Below, one piece after another: positions 24,421-34,995 of a DNA stretch of 64,000 bases. The notes below the pieces were generated by a model, which made no database searches, was not told where the DNA came from, and saw only the letters and a program-made list of their open reading frames with translations. Made by a program: the position numbers and the translations under genes. How positions within the stretch are numbered: position 1 is the stretch's first letter; every line of letters begins with the position of its first letter. Source of the stretch: Aquatica leii (Eukaryota; Arthropoda; Insecta; Coleoptera; Lampyridae); NCBI GenBank assembly GCA_035610365.1, contig CM069432.1:240960104-241024103 (forward strand), written 5' to 3'.

Positions 24421-27125
24421 TAAAAAAGAATTATTTTAGCAGGAAGGATTTAGCTTTTGGCGTTCATTGAAATATTTTTAATGTTAACTCATGTAATAAG
24501 AATGCAATAATTGTATGCATGTATTTAACTTTATTTTAATCTCACAGTAGGTATTGTTATACGATACATGAAGAGAGAGTATTAGGCACTTGCGATCTAT
24601 ATAATAATTAAATACGGAAAAACCACACCAATATTTTAGAAAAAGAAATAATAATGAGGATTTTTAACAACAGTTAATTACAATTTTGTGTACAAAAGAG
24701 TAGGTATTTGTAAAGACAGCAGGTGTTGCATATATAATAGAGTATTTTATTTACATTAATAATATTTATTAAAATAATTGGAGGTTTTCAAAAGTGTCAC
24801 AAACGACCGATTTTACTGTAATAAGCTATAAATATTGTATTCGTTGTAATTTAAGAAAGTTTTTGCAATGTTTAAATGTTTAAGTTTCATAACTACAGAT
24901 TACTTCTTATAAACAGTAACGAAATCAAGAAATATGATTTTACCTAAAATATTTGCTTTTTCTTAAATGATAAACAATAAGTTGCTACCCTTTAAAGTAT
25001 GCAGATCTCTTAGATTTAGTACCACTTTGCGAAATCATCTTCAGATTTTTTTATAAAAAATATAATATCAAATGATTACTCATAACTATTATTTTGACAA
25101 TAGTTAATTATTCATTGGTTAACGCGATAATTATTCAAATAGAAAAAAGTTAAACAAGTTAATACGCGATGTAGAAACTCTTTTTTTATTTATTTTTTTT
25201 TAAACTTTTAATGAAAAAGAATATGTCGTTGAATTATAATTTCTTTATTTAACCGTTTTACATTTAATTAGTGTTAGTGGTACAAATTTACATGCAATCA
25301 AACACAAGGATTAACGTTGGCGAAAATAAATTGAGTACTTAGATATATTAGCTTTTATTACACATTTGGAAATATTTATACATTTACAATAACATACATA
25401 TAAAAAAATTACATCGTTTACATTGATAAGATTCTGATGAGGTTTTTAAGTGTCGTAACATTCTTACTAGTGCCAGTCTTGGTATTACCAACTGACCATT
25501 TTAATGTTCTGTCAAGTTTCATTTTAATCAGTTACAATTATTGTTTTATGCGAATTGCATTAAGTTTAACACAAATTTTTTGTTAGACAACATGTTTATG
25601 AACAAAATGTGTTGGAGATTACCATATCTATTCTATTAAGAGATTATTAGTTATACTTGTTACACTTTTATAGGCTGTTTATAACACTTTTTGATTTTCT
25701 TTTCTATATCTAAAAAAATGACTATAAAATCAATTCTCAATTGTGGGTGGGAAAAAAACTGTGAATAAAATAAAGTTGCAAGTATGTATAATATAATTAT
25801 AAACACATAGTTAACTAAAAAGTAAATCAAATAATAAACAACAAACCAACCACAAAACTATATTTTTCAAAACCAAGAATTTGGTAACATATTATTTTAC
25901 ACAATTTTCATTTTAAATATAATGCAATGTTTTTGCACTGAGAATGTTATCAGTAGTATTTAATTTAAGATTATTGTTAGATAAAGAAAAAAATTACAGT
26001 AGTAGATCTCATATAAAGTAATAGATACATTTCAAAATTCTTTTAAAATCTTAGCTGCAAAATTGTATTCGCTTGTGTGGTTTTACAAAGCAAAAGTTTC
26101 TCTATTTCTTAATACAAATCATTCGAATAATTCGAATATCATATAACCCGTATAGAACGGTTATTATTAGAAATTGTATCGCATCTTCTAGGAACATACC
26201 AATTTTATAAGCGGCACGTCAAAAGTAAAAAATTAAATACAAAATCCTAGCAACAGATAAGTTTTCTATTTTTTTTTTTTTAATTTAATATTCTTATAGC
26301 AAAAAATTCTTTTACTTCGTAACAAAATTTTTCAAATATATGCTATTTCTTCATCATCTTTAATATTGCAAATAATATAAATATAATGTACTACAATAGG
26401 ACGTATTTTAATATAATTTGGAAATTTATATATGTACATATACACTATATAAATTTAGAGAAAGTATTTATCAAAGCTTTTACATTATAATTTTGTTTTA
26501 AGCAAAGAGTTAGCACCGTTAATCTCTATTCTAATTTATAATCTATATCATGATGTAATAACATTATGAACATAAGTACTTTTTCAGTTTTATAATAAAT
26601 AGCAGTTGCTCACTTGTTATGAAATTGTACGTACAGACAAACTGTGTTAAAGAAGTTAAAAAAATATAAATTTGACATAGGTGTAGACATGACCATAAGA
26701 AACAACATATCAAAACAATTTATTGCAATTAATTTTATTGTTGAAAATAATTCCAGTTGAAGATGCGCGGCATACCTGCGGCACCTAATTAAATATTTTT
26801 TTTAAATATCATGCGATTATGACTTTTCTGAAAATGGACGTAGATATAGACAGTTGTTGCGTGTTTATAGATTGTTTGAGGACTGTCTGGAGGTTGTTGG
26901 ATAAATTAAAACTAAGTTTATTGATTATTGCACTATGTTAATTCAATGTAGGTAGAAAGTTATCCACTTTACATCTTCTTACGCGTTTCGAATATTTACA
27001 TGAACTGACACAAAAAAAAAGGTTTCCTTAACAAGAAATTTATGGTTTCTTCATGATTGCTTGACATAGCTTATGTAATTAGAATTTAGCCAATCGATTG
27101 CAACACGCTAAAATGGTCTTGCATC
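24421..27125. other. AT-rich DNA, no gene recognised
   Basis: About 2.7 kb of strongly AT-rich sequence with short A and T runs. No frame, RNA gene or transposon part could be assigned. Confidence 0.5.
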
Positions 27126-27328
27126 TGAATAAATATTTCTGTGTTATTTACCAATTCATGGAAACATTCATACCAAATTACTAAAACGCATTCATGTATA
27201 AATATGTCTTTTACCAACGTACTTAAACACAGATGTGTCAGTCAGCATTAACTATAACTATTATTGGGTATACATTTCTAACTAAGCTAAAATACGAACT
27301 ACATAAAAATTTACTTAAAGCGTCAACA
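27126..27328 (-). repeat. BEL/Pao LTR (3' copy)
   Basis: TGTTGACG...TTATTCA on the minus strand. The stretch TTTACCAACGTACTTAAA...GTGTCAGTCAGC is shared with 27892-28026. Confidence 0.7.
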
Positions 27329-27891
27329 TGCCGCCACCCTTGAAACACTGTGTTGTTTCAACTGAATATATCTCCAAATTCCTTATTATTTATGGTTATA
27401 GACAAAATATAACTGCACTAAATAAAAAACACACATAATTTAACCACAGGTCGTTTATAAATACCACACTTTGTTTTAACAGACACTACACGGATCACAT
27501 TATCACTTCCTGGGTGAACTTGTACAACCCGGCCCAGGCTCCACTTGATGGGTGGAAGATTCTCTTCTTTTATCACTACCAAGACTCCTGAAGGGCATCG
27601 TTGGGATCACTCGATAATGGGGAGATAGGACGGGAATTTCGACATGCTTCAATTTGCGTTATTACCGTATTACTCTTCAAAAGTTAACGATGCATTGCCT
27701 ACTACTCGTTTTAAGTAGTGTTTTAAGCTTTTTACCCCCGCTTCCCAAATTCCTCCCATATTGAGCACTCTACTTGGAGTAAAATGGCATTTAATCTCTT
27801 GCTGATACATTTGACTCTGCAGATCGTCATTTATAGAATTAACAAACTTGTATGTCTTCGTTTGTGCACCTTTAAAAGTTATTGCATTGTC

Positions 27892-28026
27892 TGAATAAGT
27901 ATTTTTGAGTTATTTACCAATTCATGGAAACTTTCATACCAAATTACTAAAACGCATTCATGTATAAATATGATGTCTTTTACCAACGTACTTAAAGACG
28001 GATGTGTCAGTCAGCGTTAACAACTA
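27892..28026 (-). repeat. BEL/Pao LTR (5' copy, partial)
   Basis: It matches most of the LTR at 27126-27328, including ACTAAAACGCATTCATGTA and TTTACCAACGTACTTAAA. The outer part is lost where the SINE-like repeat begins. Confidence 0.7.
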
Positions 28027-28034
28027 CATATCAA

Positions 28035-28390
28035 AAAAAACTGGCGTGGTCACCACACGACTTTCCTATAAGGAATGATAAAGGAATGTTTACATATTTT
28101 TTTAAGGTTATGAAATTTTTCTCCTCGGTCTCATTAAGATATAACCGAAATATGGCAAATTGAGCTTATGTTGTCATATTGACTAACCCCTATATTTGTG
28201 CGCCTCGATATTGCTTTCCCTTTTAGTAAATCACTAAAAATTGTTATTTTAACGTATCTTGATTTCCTTTCAAGATATGGAAGTTTTTTCTAAAAAAAAT
28301 TGTCGTAGGCAGGATGCGAACCTAGAGTATATTTGTGAATTGATTTTAAATTATAAATAAAGTATCTAATAAACCGTTAATGTTACAAAA
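28035..28390. repeat. Interspersed SINE-like repeat, copy 2
   Basis: Second copy of the repeat at 15722-16150, starting GTGGTCACCACACGACTTTCC. It is shorter by about 90 internal bases. It adjoins the truncated BEL LTR, which suggests insertion there. Confidence 0.6.
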
Positions 28391-28599
28391 AAAAATAAAT
28401 CAGTTTGTGGTCATTTTGTAATTGATCTATGGCATTTGTATACAATTAGTAGGTGCTATTAGCACCTACATATTTTCAACAGGTAATTCTTCCTTAAGAA
28501 ATGTAGGCAAAAAATTTAATGTTCGTAAATCCTCGAATTCTGAATCAAAAACCTAGAGCACAAAGAAGCATTTGGTCCAAATAACAGGAGATGATAAAT

Positions 28600-29110
28600 T
28601 GGTATAAATAGCTCTAAAGGTGGCAAACGTTGTAAGTCGATTTTACACCCTATCCCAGCTTTGAATAAAACTGCGGGATAAAACCACAACGTAAAGGACA
28701 TTGGGGTTAAACTGATGTCAATGCAATTGTGCATTTGCCACAAGAGTGAACGAATGGACAGCCGTTTCGCCCATTTTAGAGCTCATCCACAGTAGGAGAT
28801 ACACTCTAATGTAATTCCCACAATTGCATCAACAAACATTATAGCTTATTAACAAATACGATGGATATAACCATTAGCAAAAGATTAATGGCAGAACCAT
28901 CTCATAATATAGGGTACTATGTATGAACAATGACTGTCAATAGCTATAAAGGTGGTAAACGTTGTAAGTCGATTTTACACCCTCGTAATTCAAAATAGCG
29001 TTGAACAAAACTACGGAATAAAACCACAACTTGGACACGCTTGGATTAAACCAATGTCAACGCAATTGTACAAATGCCACCAGAGTGAACTACTGGACGT
29101 ATGAATTACG
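28600..29110 (-). repeat. Tandem Penelope-like terminal repeats (pLTR), about 335-bp period
   Basis: The block AGGTGG-AAACGTTGTAAG, TCGATTTTACACCCT, GGATAAAACCACAAC, GTCAA-GCAATTGT and TGCCAC-AGAGTGAAC occurs at about 28615-28755 and again at about 28950-29090. The interval between copies holds a hammerhead-like motif. PLEs often carry tandem or partial pLTRs of this kind with a ribozyme per unit. The second unit is cut before its hammerhead. Confidence 0.6.
28747..28795 (-). ncRNA. Degenerate hammerhead ribozyme motif in tandem repeat
   Basis: The minus strand reads GTGGATGAGCTC...GGGCGAAACGGCTGTC. The GAAA core, stem II and the GCTGTC stem III/cleavage area resemble the motif at 11.57 kb. 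The first core box is altered to TGGATGA and stem I does not pair, so it is probably inactive. Confidence 0.5.
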
Positions 29111-29519
29111 TTTAGTTGATTGGATAAAGACGATGGCATAAAGCAATCCAAACATAATCAGCAGAACAAGTGAAGGAGTGTTTTTGGCCAGCAGTTGAGT
29201 ATAGAATCTTAAGCTTTTTTTAGATTTCGATTATAAACGACTTTCGACTTACTGCATCGTAGTTGAACACCTAGACTTTTTAGGATCAGTTCTAGTCTCT
29301 CCTTGAAAGCCAAAACAAGAGTTTGTACTTGCGAAACGTCAGTTTGCTTGGGTTCACGAACGACAATACGGCAACGGCTAAGTTCTACTTCTTGTTTTGA
29401 ACCAAGCCTAAAAAGTCTGCGCGATCAACTACAACACAGTCTAAGCCAAAAATCGCATATAATCATAACAACAGTTGAGTGTCAGAAAAAGACATGCGAA
29501 ACTGGTTTTCCGGTATAAG

Positions 29520-30080
29520 CAAATACATTAAAGAAAAAGTTTCTCTCCTTCAAGAATTTACAATGGTGACAAGTCGGAGTTTCAAATATGCTGATCTACT
29601 GGAAAAGTTATGCTGAAAAAGATCAAAAAACAACAACAAAACATAGAAAAACTTGCAGTCCAGTGGTTGAGTTCCCTCAAAAAAATACCATTAACGCTCG
29701 CCAAATCAGTAAATCCTTCATGGGGTATCGGGCGCAGGGATAAGGGACTGGATGACTGCAGAATGCTTTTATGAATACACAGAAAATGTAATACATCCAT
29801 ACCTCGTTGCAAATTTCAGTATTATTATATGCAGATGGGCATAAATCTCATATAGCTTACCAGTTCAGTATTTTATGTAATCATCTGCAAATTAAACTAA
29901 TGGGACTATATCGTAATGCAACAAGTATCATGGAAAAGGAATTGGTACAAATCTTATCCAGGAAAAAGTTATTGAAGTTATTCAACCCGAAACATTCCAA
30001 AATGGATTTAAAGACGGTTTATACCCGTACGATTTTAATGCAATAGATTGCATTAGTAATATCAATTTAAATAAAAATTA
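29520..30080 (+). pseudogene. pogo/Tigger-like (DDE_1) transposase remnant
   Basis: Plus-strand pieces in shifting frames follow the order of a pogo-type DDE transposase: RIYNGD-S-F (normally NxDExGF) near 29560, GWMTAECFYEYTEN-type sequence near 29745, then LLYADGHKSHIAYQFSILC and L-GLYRNATSIM (normally DGH-SH...C...LPPNxTH) at 29820-29930, and VIEVIQPETFQNGFKDGLYPYDFNAID near 29970-30050, the usual C-terminal region. Stops and frameshifts occur throughout. The N-terminal DNA-binding part is not recognisable. It is a different family from the pogo-like element at 54.3-56.1 kb. Confidence 0.7.
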
Positions 30081-30212
30081 ACTCAACGAAATTTTGACTT
30101 AACACATAGTTATGGTTTATATTACATTCACCAACATCGTGGTACCAAAACAATTAAAAAAATTGATCTTTATGATACTGTCCTTAAAGACGTTTACGAA
30201 GATTTTTTTTAA

Positions 30213-32343
30213 TTTATACAAGGGATGGAACTGGTTTGGAAGTACGAACAAATTTTCGGCACGAAATACACCGGAATCAGAAGAAATAAATGTTTTAGAG
30301 GAACCTCAAATTAAATTCTCTAATATAAAACATTACGGTCATAAACTATATCTCAGTGAAAAACAATCACAATATCTTGCGAGCAAAAATACAAATAAAA
30401 AAGTATATAGTATAGTTGTAAAATACATGAATTAGCAAATCTATCATAAAAAATTTGAACTCTCTGTCTTTAGAGGAACGGGAGATATGAAACAAAATGT
30501 TTAAAATCGTCTGTTGTAAACTATCAATCGCAAAGGTATTCAATTTGCTTCCCATTCTTTAGAATGCACTTATTGATTCTTCTTCTGGTTGACAGTACAA
30601 TAACTTCTAGTTCCATTCTCGGAATAGACCGTATGGCGTTCTGTATTCTTAAAATTATGTTCTCGCGCGTAGTAGGAAGATCTTGGTAGAATAAATGTTA
30701 TACACGTGCCCAAAGAAAAAAATCTGTACAAATAAGGTTTGGAGACCTGGGTGGTCCAGGAAACTCACTTCCCCTCCTAACCCATCGATCGGGGAATTTA
30801 TCGTTGAGATGGTTCCGAACTCTATCTGCATAATGAGCATGGGTAACCATCTAACTGCAGCCACATATTTTGACGACTATTCAAAGGATAGTCATCCAAT
30901 AAATCTGGCAATGTATTTGTTATGAATTCTACAAAGGCCGCACCATTTAGGAATCTATCAAAAATGTAGGGACCAACAATCTGTTCCTTGTCATAACAAT
31001 GTCCATAAAATTTTATTTACAACATTTAGGTTTTCTTCCAACATGCCTTGCAACCAATAAGAATAATTTTCTCTTATTACGAAGTTGTTCGTCGCTAAGT
31101 GCTTGGTGTAACACGAGTGAATAGGAATAAAGGTGATTGGATTTTATAATTTTTATGATTGTTTTTTGAGAAATTTTCAATAACCTTTCAATTTCCCTGG
31201 TACTAATATGGGGATTTACCTAAATGCAGACTAAAACATTAACCATATTTTCTTCGCTCCTTACTAGACGATGCCTTTCTCCTACTGGAATTGGTTGTAT
31301 ATTTCCTGTGATGCGTAATCGTAATGCTAATCGACGAAAAACCCTTCTACTTTGGCATTCTCGATTTGGATACATAGCGTTGTAAGATTGTGAAGCAACT
31401 AACTTATTTTCTTAGCACTGAAAATATATCCAAACATGTCATATGCTTCGGAATTTGTGAAAACCATCTTTTACAAAGTATTTAAAAACAAACTAAGACA
31501 GCAACAAAAAGGTAACAAAATTCAAATAAAAACACAAAATAGTAACAAAACTCAAGTAGGTAGCAACACAAAACACAAAAATTAACAACGTCTAGATGGA
31601 AACACAATGCACAATCTCCATAGGTAATTTTTTTAAAAGCAAACTAAATGTTTTGACAACAAATGCAGGTACTACTATAGCCGTTATGCTATTGTTCATA
31701 ATACGTCATAATACGAAAAGGCAAAAAATAAATCAAGCAACCGAAATTCTTCATTATTAAACATTTTGTGTCATATCTCCCGTTTCTTCAATGACAGAGA
31801 GTTCAAACTTTTTATGATAGATTTGCTACTTCATGTACTTTACAACTGTACTAAAGTTATTATGCTTTTCGATTTAATTTTTTTTTAAAGAATACTTTTC
31901 ATATTTTGCAAAAATCTGCTGGTCTTCACTAAAATGCGTCACCAATTTAACAAGAAAATTTCAAGAAAAGTGCCATATGATGTTTTTAATGTAGAATCTT
32001 CCGTACTGTATGACAGTTACAAACTATTTGAAATAAAACATTTGTAATCGACAATACGTTTATTTTGTCTTTGCTTAACAGTTTAGCATGGAGATTTAGA
32101 TTTAGATAAGCTGTCAAACTAGGTAGGTTAAAGAATATCTTTACTTTTAAAATTATTGAGAAAAACGTTTTTTTACAACCACCGCTTGATTGTGCCGCCC
32201 CCAAAGAGTTTTCAAAAGTGAAAATCTTTTCAGTGAACTCCCTATATGTGATTTAGTATATAAAATGTTTTTTTGTCGTATTGCTAAACCAAATAGTTTT
32301 AAAGATAAATTTGTGTGCCGCGCTTAAGGACTCACCCTGTATA
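30213..32343 (-). mobile_element. Tc1/mariner-type DNA transposon (DUF4817-type transposase)
   Basis: The segment 30590-31480 encodes, on the minus strand, a decayed transposase flanked by an imperfect inverted repeat. About 30405-30510 matches the reverse complement of about 31745-31870, sharing GCAAATCTATCATAAAAA, TTTGAACTCTCTGTC, ACGGGAGATATGA and ACAAAATGTTTAA. On the right a possible outer end CACCCTGTATA lies at 32333-32343, the terminal motif common in this insect group. TTATACAAGGG near 30213 may be its decayed partner. The outer limits are therefore tentative. Confidence 0.6.
30590..31480 (-). pseudogene. Tc1/mariner-type transposase pseudogene
   Basis: Minus-strand pieces match the order of the insect DUF4817/Tc1-mariner transposases: LRITGNIQPIPVGERH, the helix-turn-helix stretch NPHISTREIERLLKISQKTI, SYSCYTKHL, then near 30860-30700 the DDE C-terminal block with MWLQ-DGAPAHY-like decay, VRWLPMLIMQIEFG, SPIDGLGGEVSFLDHPGL and FFFGHVYNIYST (normally WPPRSPDLTxLDFFLWGxVKxxVY). 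Stops and frameshifts interrupt it in many places and the acidic triad is not fully readable. Confidence 0.65.
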
Positions 32344-32811
32344 TTACTCTTTTAAATTTATGTTTTATCTGTTATTTAGTAAATTTTTTGTTTGTAGTTT
32401 ATTTAATTTCTTAGACGAAATCACAAGCGTATTCTATTTTTTCAGTTTTTTTTTAAATATTTATTGAAATAGATAGAATAGATAATAGCATAATATTACT
32501 CTGTGCATTTTGTATACAAATACAAAGACGGTTTTATAAAAAATAACTGTAAGGATCTATTGATTTAACTACATTTTATTAATCTAAATCAAATTTTAAA
32601 ATCATGTTTTTAAGGTGTTGAGCAAGAATACATTTTTGTTTGAGTTATCATTTTACTACAAATGTAATAATTATTGCTGTTTTAAAACAGAAAGTATTTT
32701 GTTTGATACGTTTTTGGTTACACGAGTTTAATGTCTACTTACTTATTCAAATGCTAAATTTGTTAATTTAAAATGTTTTAAAATTATTTTTACTATTACT
32801 AACATTTTTAG

Positions 32812-33071
32812 GTGTTTAAACCCAATACGTGCACTTGACCTACAGCTTCCCCGCGTAGATCAAAACCTTTTCGTGCCAAATGTATCGTTAGGTTCAATAG
32901 TTCTCGATATATCTACCTCCAATTCAATAAAAATATACAACGTGACGAATAATGCAAGATACCTGGCAAAACGATCACCGCTTATTGACGGCGTTAGTAA
33001 AAACATAACGTTGGTATTAGACAACCTCTTGAAAAACTACGAAAGCTCGCACCTGCCAACACACGGTAAAG
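32812..33071 (+). CDS. Grd: Cys-loop chloride channel subunit (GRD/CG8916 type), visible exon 1
   Basis: This exon encodes the N-terminal extracellular part of an insect GABA-A alpha-like subunit, ending KNITLVLDNLLKNYESSHLPTHGK. That is the family's 'N-I-T--LD-LL--Y' helix before the first beta strand. It contains several N-glycosylation sequons (NVS, NVT, NIT). The acceptor is CATTTTTAG before 32812 and the donor G|GTATGA is at 33072. The exon opens with the last base of a split codon, so at least one coding exon with the start and signal peptide lies upstream and was not found. The sequence before the helix is poorly conserved in this family, so exon limits rest mainly on splice sites and reading frame. 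The mature subunit would sit in the neuronal plasma membrane. Confidence 0.82.
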
Positions 33072-33546
33072 GTATGAAATTTGTCGTAATAACGTCATTT
33101 GTCTCTGAAATAAATTGTTCTACTTTTGTTTGTAGCATATGTATCTATTTATCAATTTTTATCTGTCAAGAAAGTAATGAGAAAACCTAAGACTATCGTT
33201 GTTAAATCGTGTATCATAAATCCAAAGTCTTATATTCTTTGTAAAGCTCATTTTTAGATTCTACGAGAAATCACGATTATAATACGCGTTCTATATTGAA
33301 ATCCACACTTTAACTAAGTTTTACGTTCATTAAATTTCAGAATTTCAAGAATGCACGAGATTTCCATCCTTCCCCTATGTTCACCTAGAACTATGCTAGA
33401 AGTAACATCAAAGCCTTCGGCGATGAAACCATACACTTTAATCCCTATAAATATTAATCGTTTTAGAAACCGTTTAGATTATTTCACAGTTGTTAACCAA
33501 CGCACATTTTTATCAACGCACGATTAATTATAAATGTTTATTTTAG

Positions 33547-33614
33547 ACAAACCAACTGTTGTAAAGACTAATATTTTGATAAGAAGTATGGGACCAGTTT
33601 CGGAATTAGACATG
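33547..33614 (+). CDS. Grd: Cys-loop chloride channel subunit, visible exon 2 (68 bp)
   Basis: A 68-base exon reading (G)DKPTVVKTNILIRSMGPVSELDM, too short to appear as a sizeable frame on its own. It carries the first beta strands of the ligand-binding domain, and NILIRSMGPVSELDM is nearly diagnostic for insect GRD/CG8916 subunits. The acceptor TTATTTTAG precedes 33547. The donor is GTGAAA at 33615, weaker than its neighbours. The split Asp codon joins exactly to the preceding exon across a 475-base intron, and the end is in phase 0. Confidence 0.93.
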
Positions 33615-33670
33615 GTGAAATATATTGTTTAAACATGTTAAATAAATATTCTAATGAAATGTGTTTGCAG

Positions 33671-33891
33671 GAGTATTCAATGGACTGCTATTTTCGACAA
33701 TATTGGAGAGATCAACGGTTATCTTTTTTGGGACCAATCAAATCACTGTCACTATCGATTAAGATGCTTGAAAGAATTTGGCGTCCTGATACGTACTTTT
33801 ATAATGGAAAAAATTCTTATGTACATACGATTACGGTACCAAACAAGTTACTCAGAATTAGTCAAGATGGAGATATATTATATTCAATGAG
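33671..33891 (+). CDS. Grd: Cys-loop chloride channel subunit, visible exon 3
   Basis: Encodes EYSMDCYFRQYWRDQRLSF, then GPIKSLSLSIKMLERIWRPDTYFYNGKNSYVHTI and TVPNKLLRISQDGDILYSMR. This is the core of the extracellular domain with the FRQxWxDxRL segment and the W-PDT-F loop A region that line the agonist site in GABA-A-like receptors. The acceptor is TGTTTGCAG and the donor AG|GTGAGT at 33892. It is separated from exon 2 by only 56 bases, but the next exon is 11.4 kb away. Similarity to Drosophila GRD seems closest from memory. CG8916 is the alternative, and RDL or LCCH3 are less likely because they have FxRQFWTDPRLA-type sequence here. Confidence 0.96.
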
Positions 33892-34229
33892 GTGAGTAAA
33901 TAAGAAAACCCTATCAGATCAAATATTAAATGTCAACAACTGTTTGCATATAGTTAATAATATAACCAAGACTGAAATTCTTTATTAATATAAAATACTT
34001 TTCATATTTTGAATAAAAACTACACATATACCTGCATATCTTATTCAATTTTTTTTTATTTGTAAAAATTAAGAAGTAGAAGAGTAGTAAAATTAAATCA
34101 TTGTATTTTCCATTTTATCTAGATAAAGGTTATTTTTTTGTGAATAAATTAAAATTAAGGTTTTTTGTAAAGTTTTATATAAAATAGTTTTAAGAAAGAA
34201 GCAGTTTGCCAAATGACATATTTTTATAC
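33892..34229. other. Intron start, AT-rich
   Basis: First 340 bases of the 11.4-kb intron, AT-rich with no assigned content. Confidence 0.6.
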
Positions 34230-34675
34230 TGTAACGAATTTTATTATTAAAACTAAATAATTTATTCATACTACAAATATTTTTTACTTATACTAAAAAT
34301 ATGTACACTTTTAAATTAACCGAACTAATTAAATCTAATAATATTTAATAAAAACACACTAATTTATATCACTTACACGAAGATAAGATAAAGTCCACGG
34401 ATAGCTTCACACACTTGTTTACACTAAAGTCACGTACAAGATTATTCTCCGTATATTTATCTACACACACGCGCTAACGACTTATTTATTTAGACTTGAA
34501 TAATCTTCCTAACAATGCTGTCTTCGCATTACGGAAATAACTAACTTACAATTTGTTTGTTCCGTATATATACACATTTTGGAAATCCTTCTCGAGTGTT
34601 TCTTATCTTTCGATATACGATCTAGTAAATGGGTAACAACCTCGAGAAGGCTCTTGAATTTGAGAACGTTTCAAT
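34230..34675 (-). repeat. Solo LTR-like repeat of the TGAAACGTTCTC family
   Basis: On the minus strand it starts TGAAACGTTCTCAAATTC at 34675 and ends AATTCGTTACA at 34230 (446 bases), with a TATATATACGG TATA-like box. The start and several internal features resemble the LTR at 37497-37897, but much differs, so it is a related family rather than that element's partner. No coding remnant adjoins it directly. Confidence 0.6.
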
Positions 34676-34883
34676 ACAGTATCTTACGTAAAGGTATTTT
34701 TTGATATTCACGTTTTATCATTTTTTTAATTAAACATTCAGTAACGTTTGGTTATAGAAGATCTTACCATTCAATTTTACATAATTTTTATGTCAATATG
34801 ATGCATCATTATTGTTATCTATAACTTAGTTTCTTTGAGTTTTAACTTTTTTGAGAAAATAGCACGGTCTGATATTAGATACT

Positions 34884-34995
34884 GAAACGTTCTCGAAGTC
34901 ATTGTCAACTTCGAGGCAATGACCGAAGGATGTTGAACATTCTAGACACAGATATTAAAATATATAAAAACTATTCAAAATAAGCTGAGGTCAGT
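34884..34995 (+). repeat. Inverted partial LTR copy
   Basis: TGAAACGTTCTCGAAGTCATT and the following CAATGACCGAAGGATGTTGAA, TATATAAAAACT and GAGGTCAG match the first ~110 bases of the LTR at 37897, but on the opposite strand. It directly abuts the RT remnant. Confidence 0.7.

Larger units (their letters stand above)
27126..28026 (-). mobile_element. BEL/Pao LTR retrotransposon fossil (integrase end between two LTR copies)
   Basis: Minus-strand BEL/Pao remnant. From about 27900 to 27420 it reads an integrase C-terminus: YSDNAITFKGA, CHFTPSRVLNMGGIWEAGVKS, GVLVVIKEENLPPIKWSLG, VQVHPGSDNVIRVVSVKTK, RPVVKLC. This is followed by a purine-rich AAGGGTGGCGGCA and an LTR starting TGTTGACG at 27328 and ending near 27126 (about 203 bp). 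A second, partial copy of the same LTR lies at 27892-28026, directly joined to the integrase piece, so most of the element's interior is missing. It is broken. Its right end is cut by a SINE-like repeat. Confidence 0.85.

Noticed and set aside
24421-27125. CRISPR-like or satellite arrays in AT-rich DNA
   Set aside because: Only irregular A/T runs. No regularly spaced repeat was seen, and CRISPR is not expected in an insect genome.
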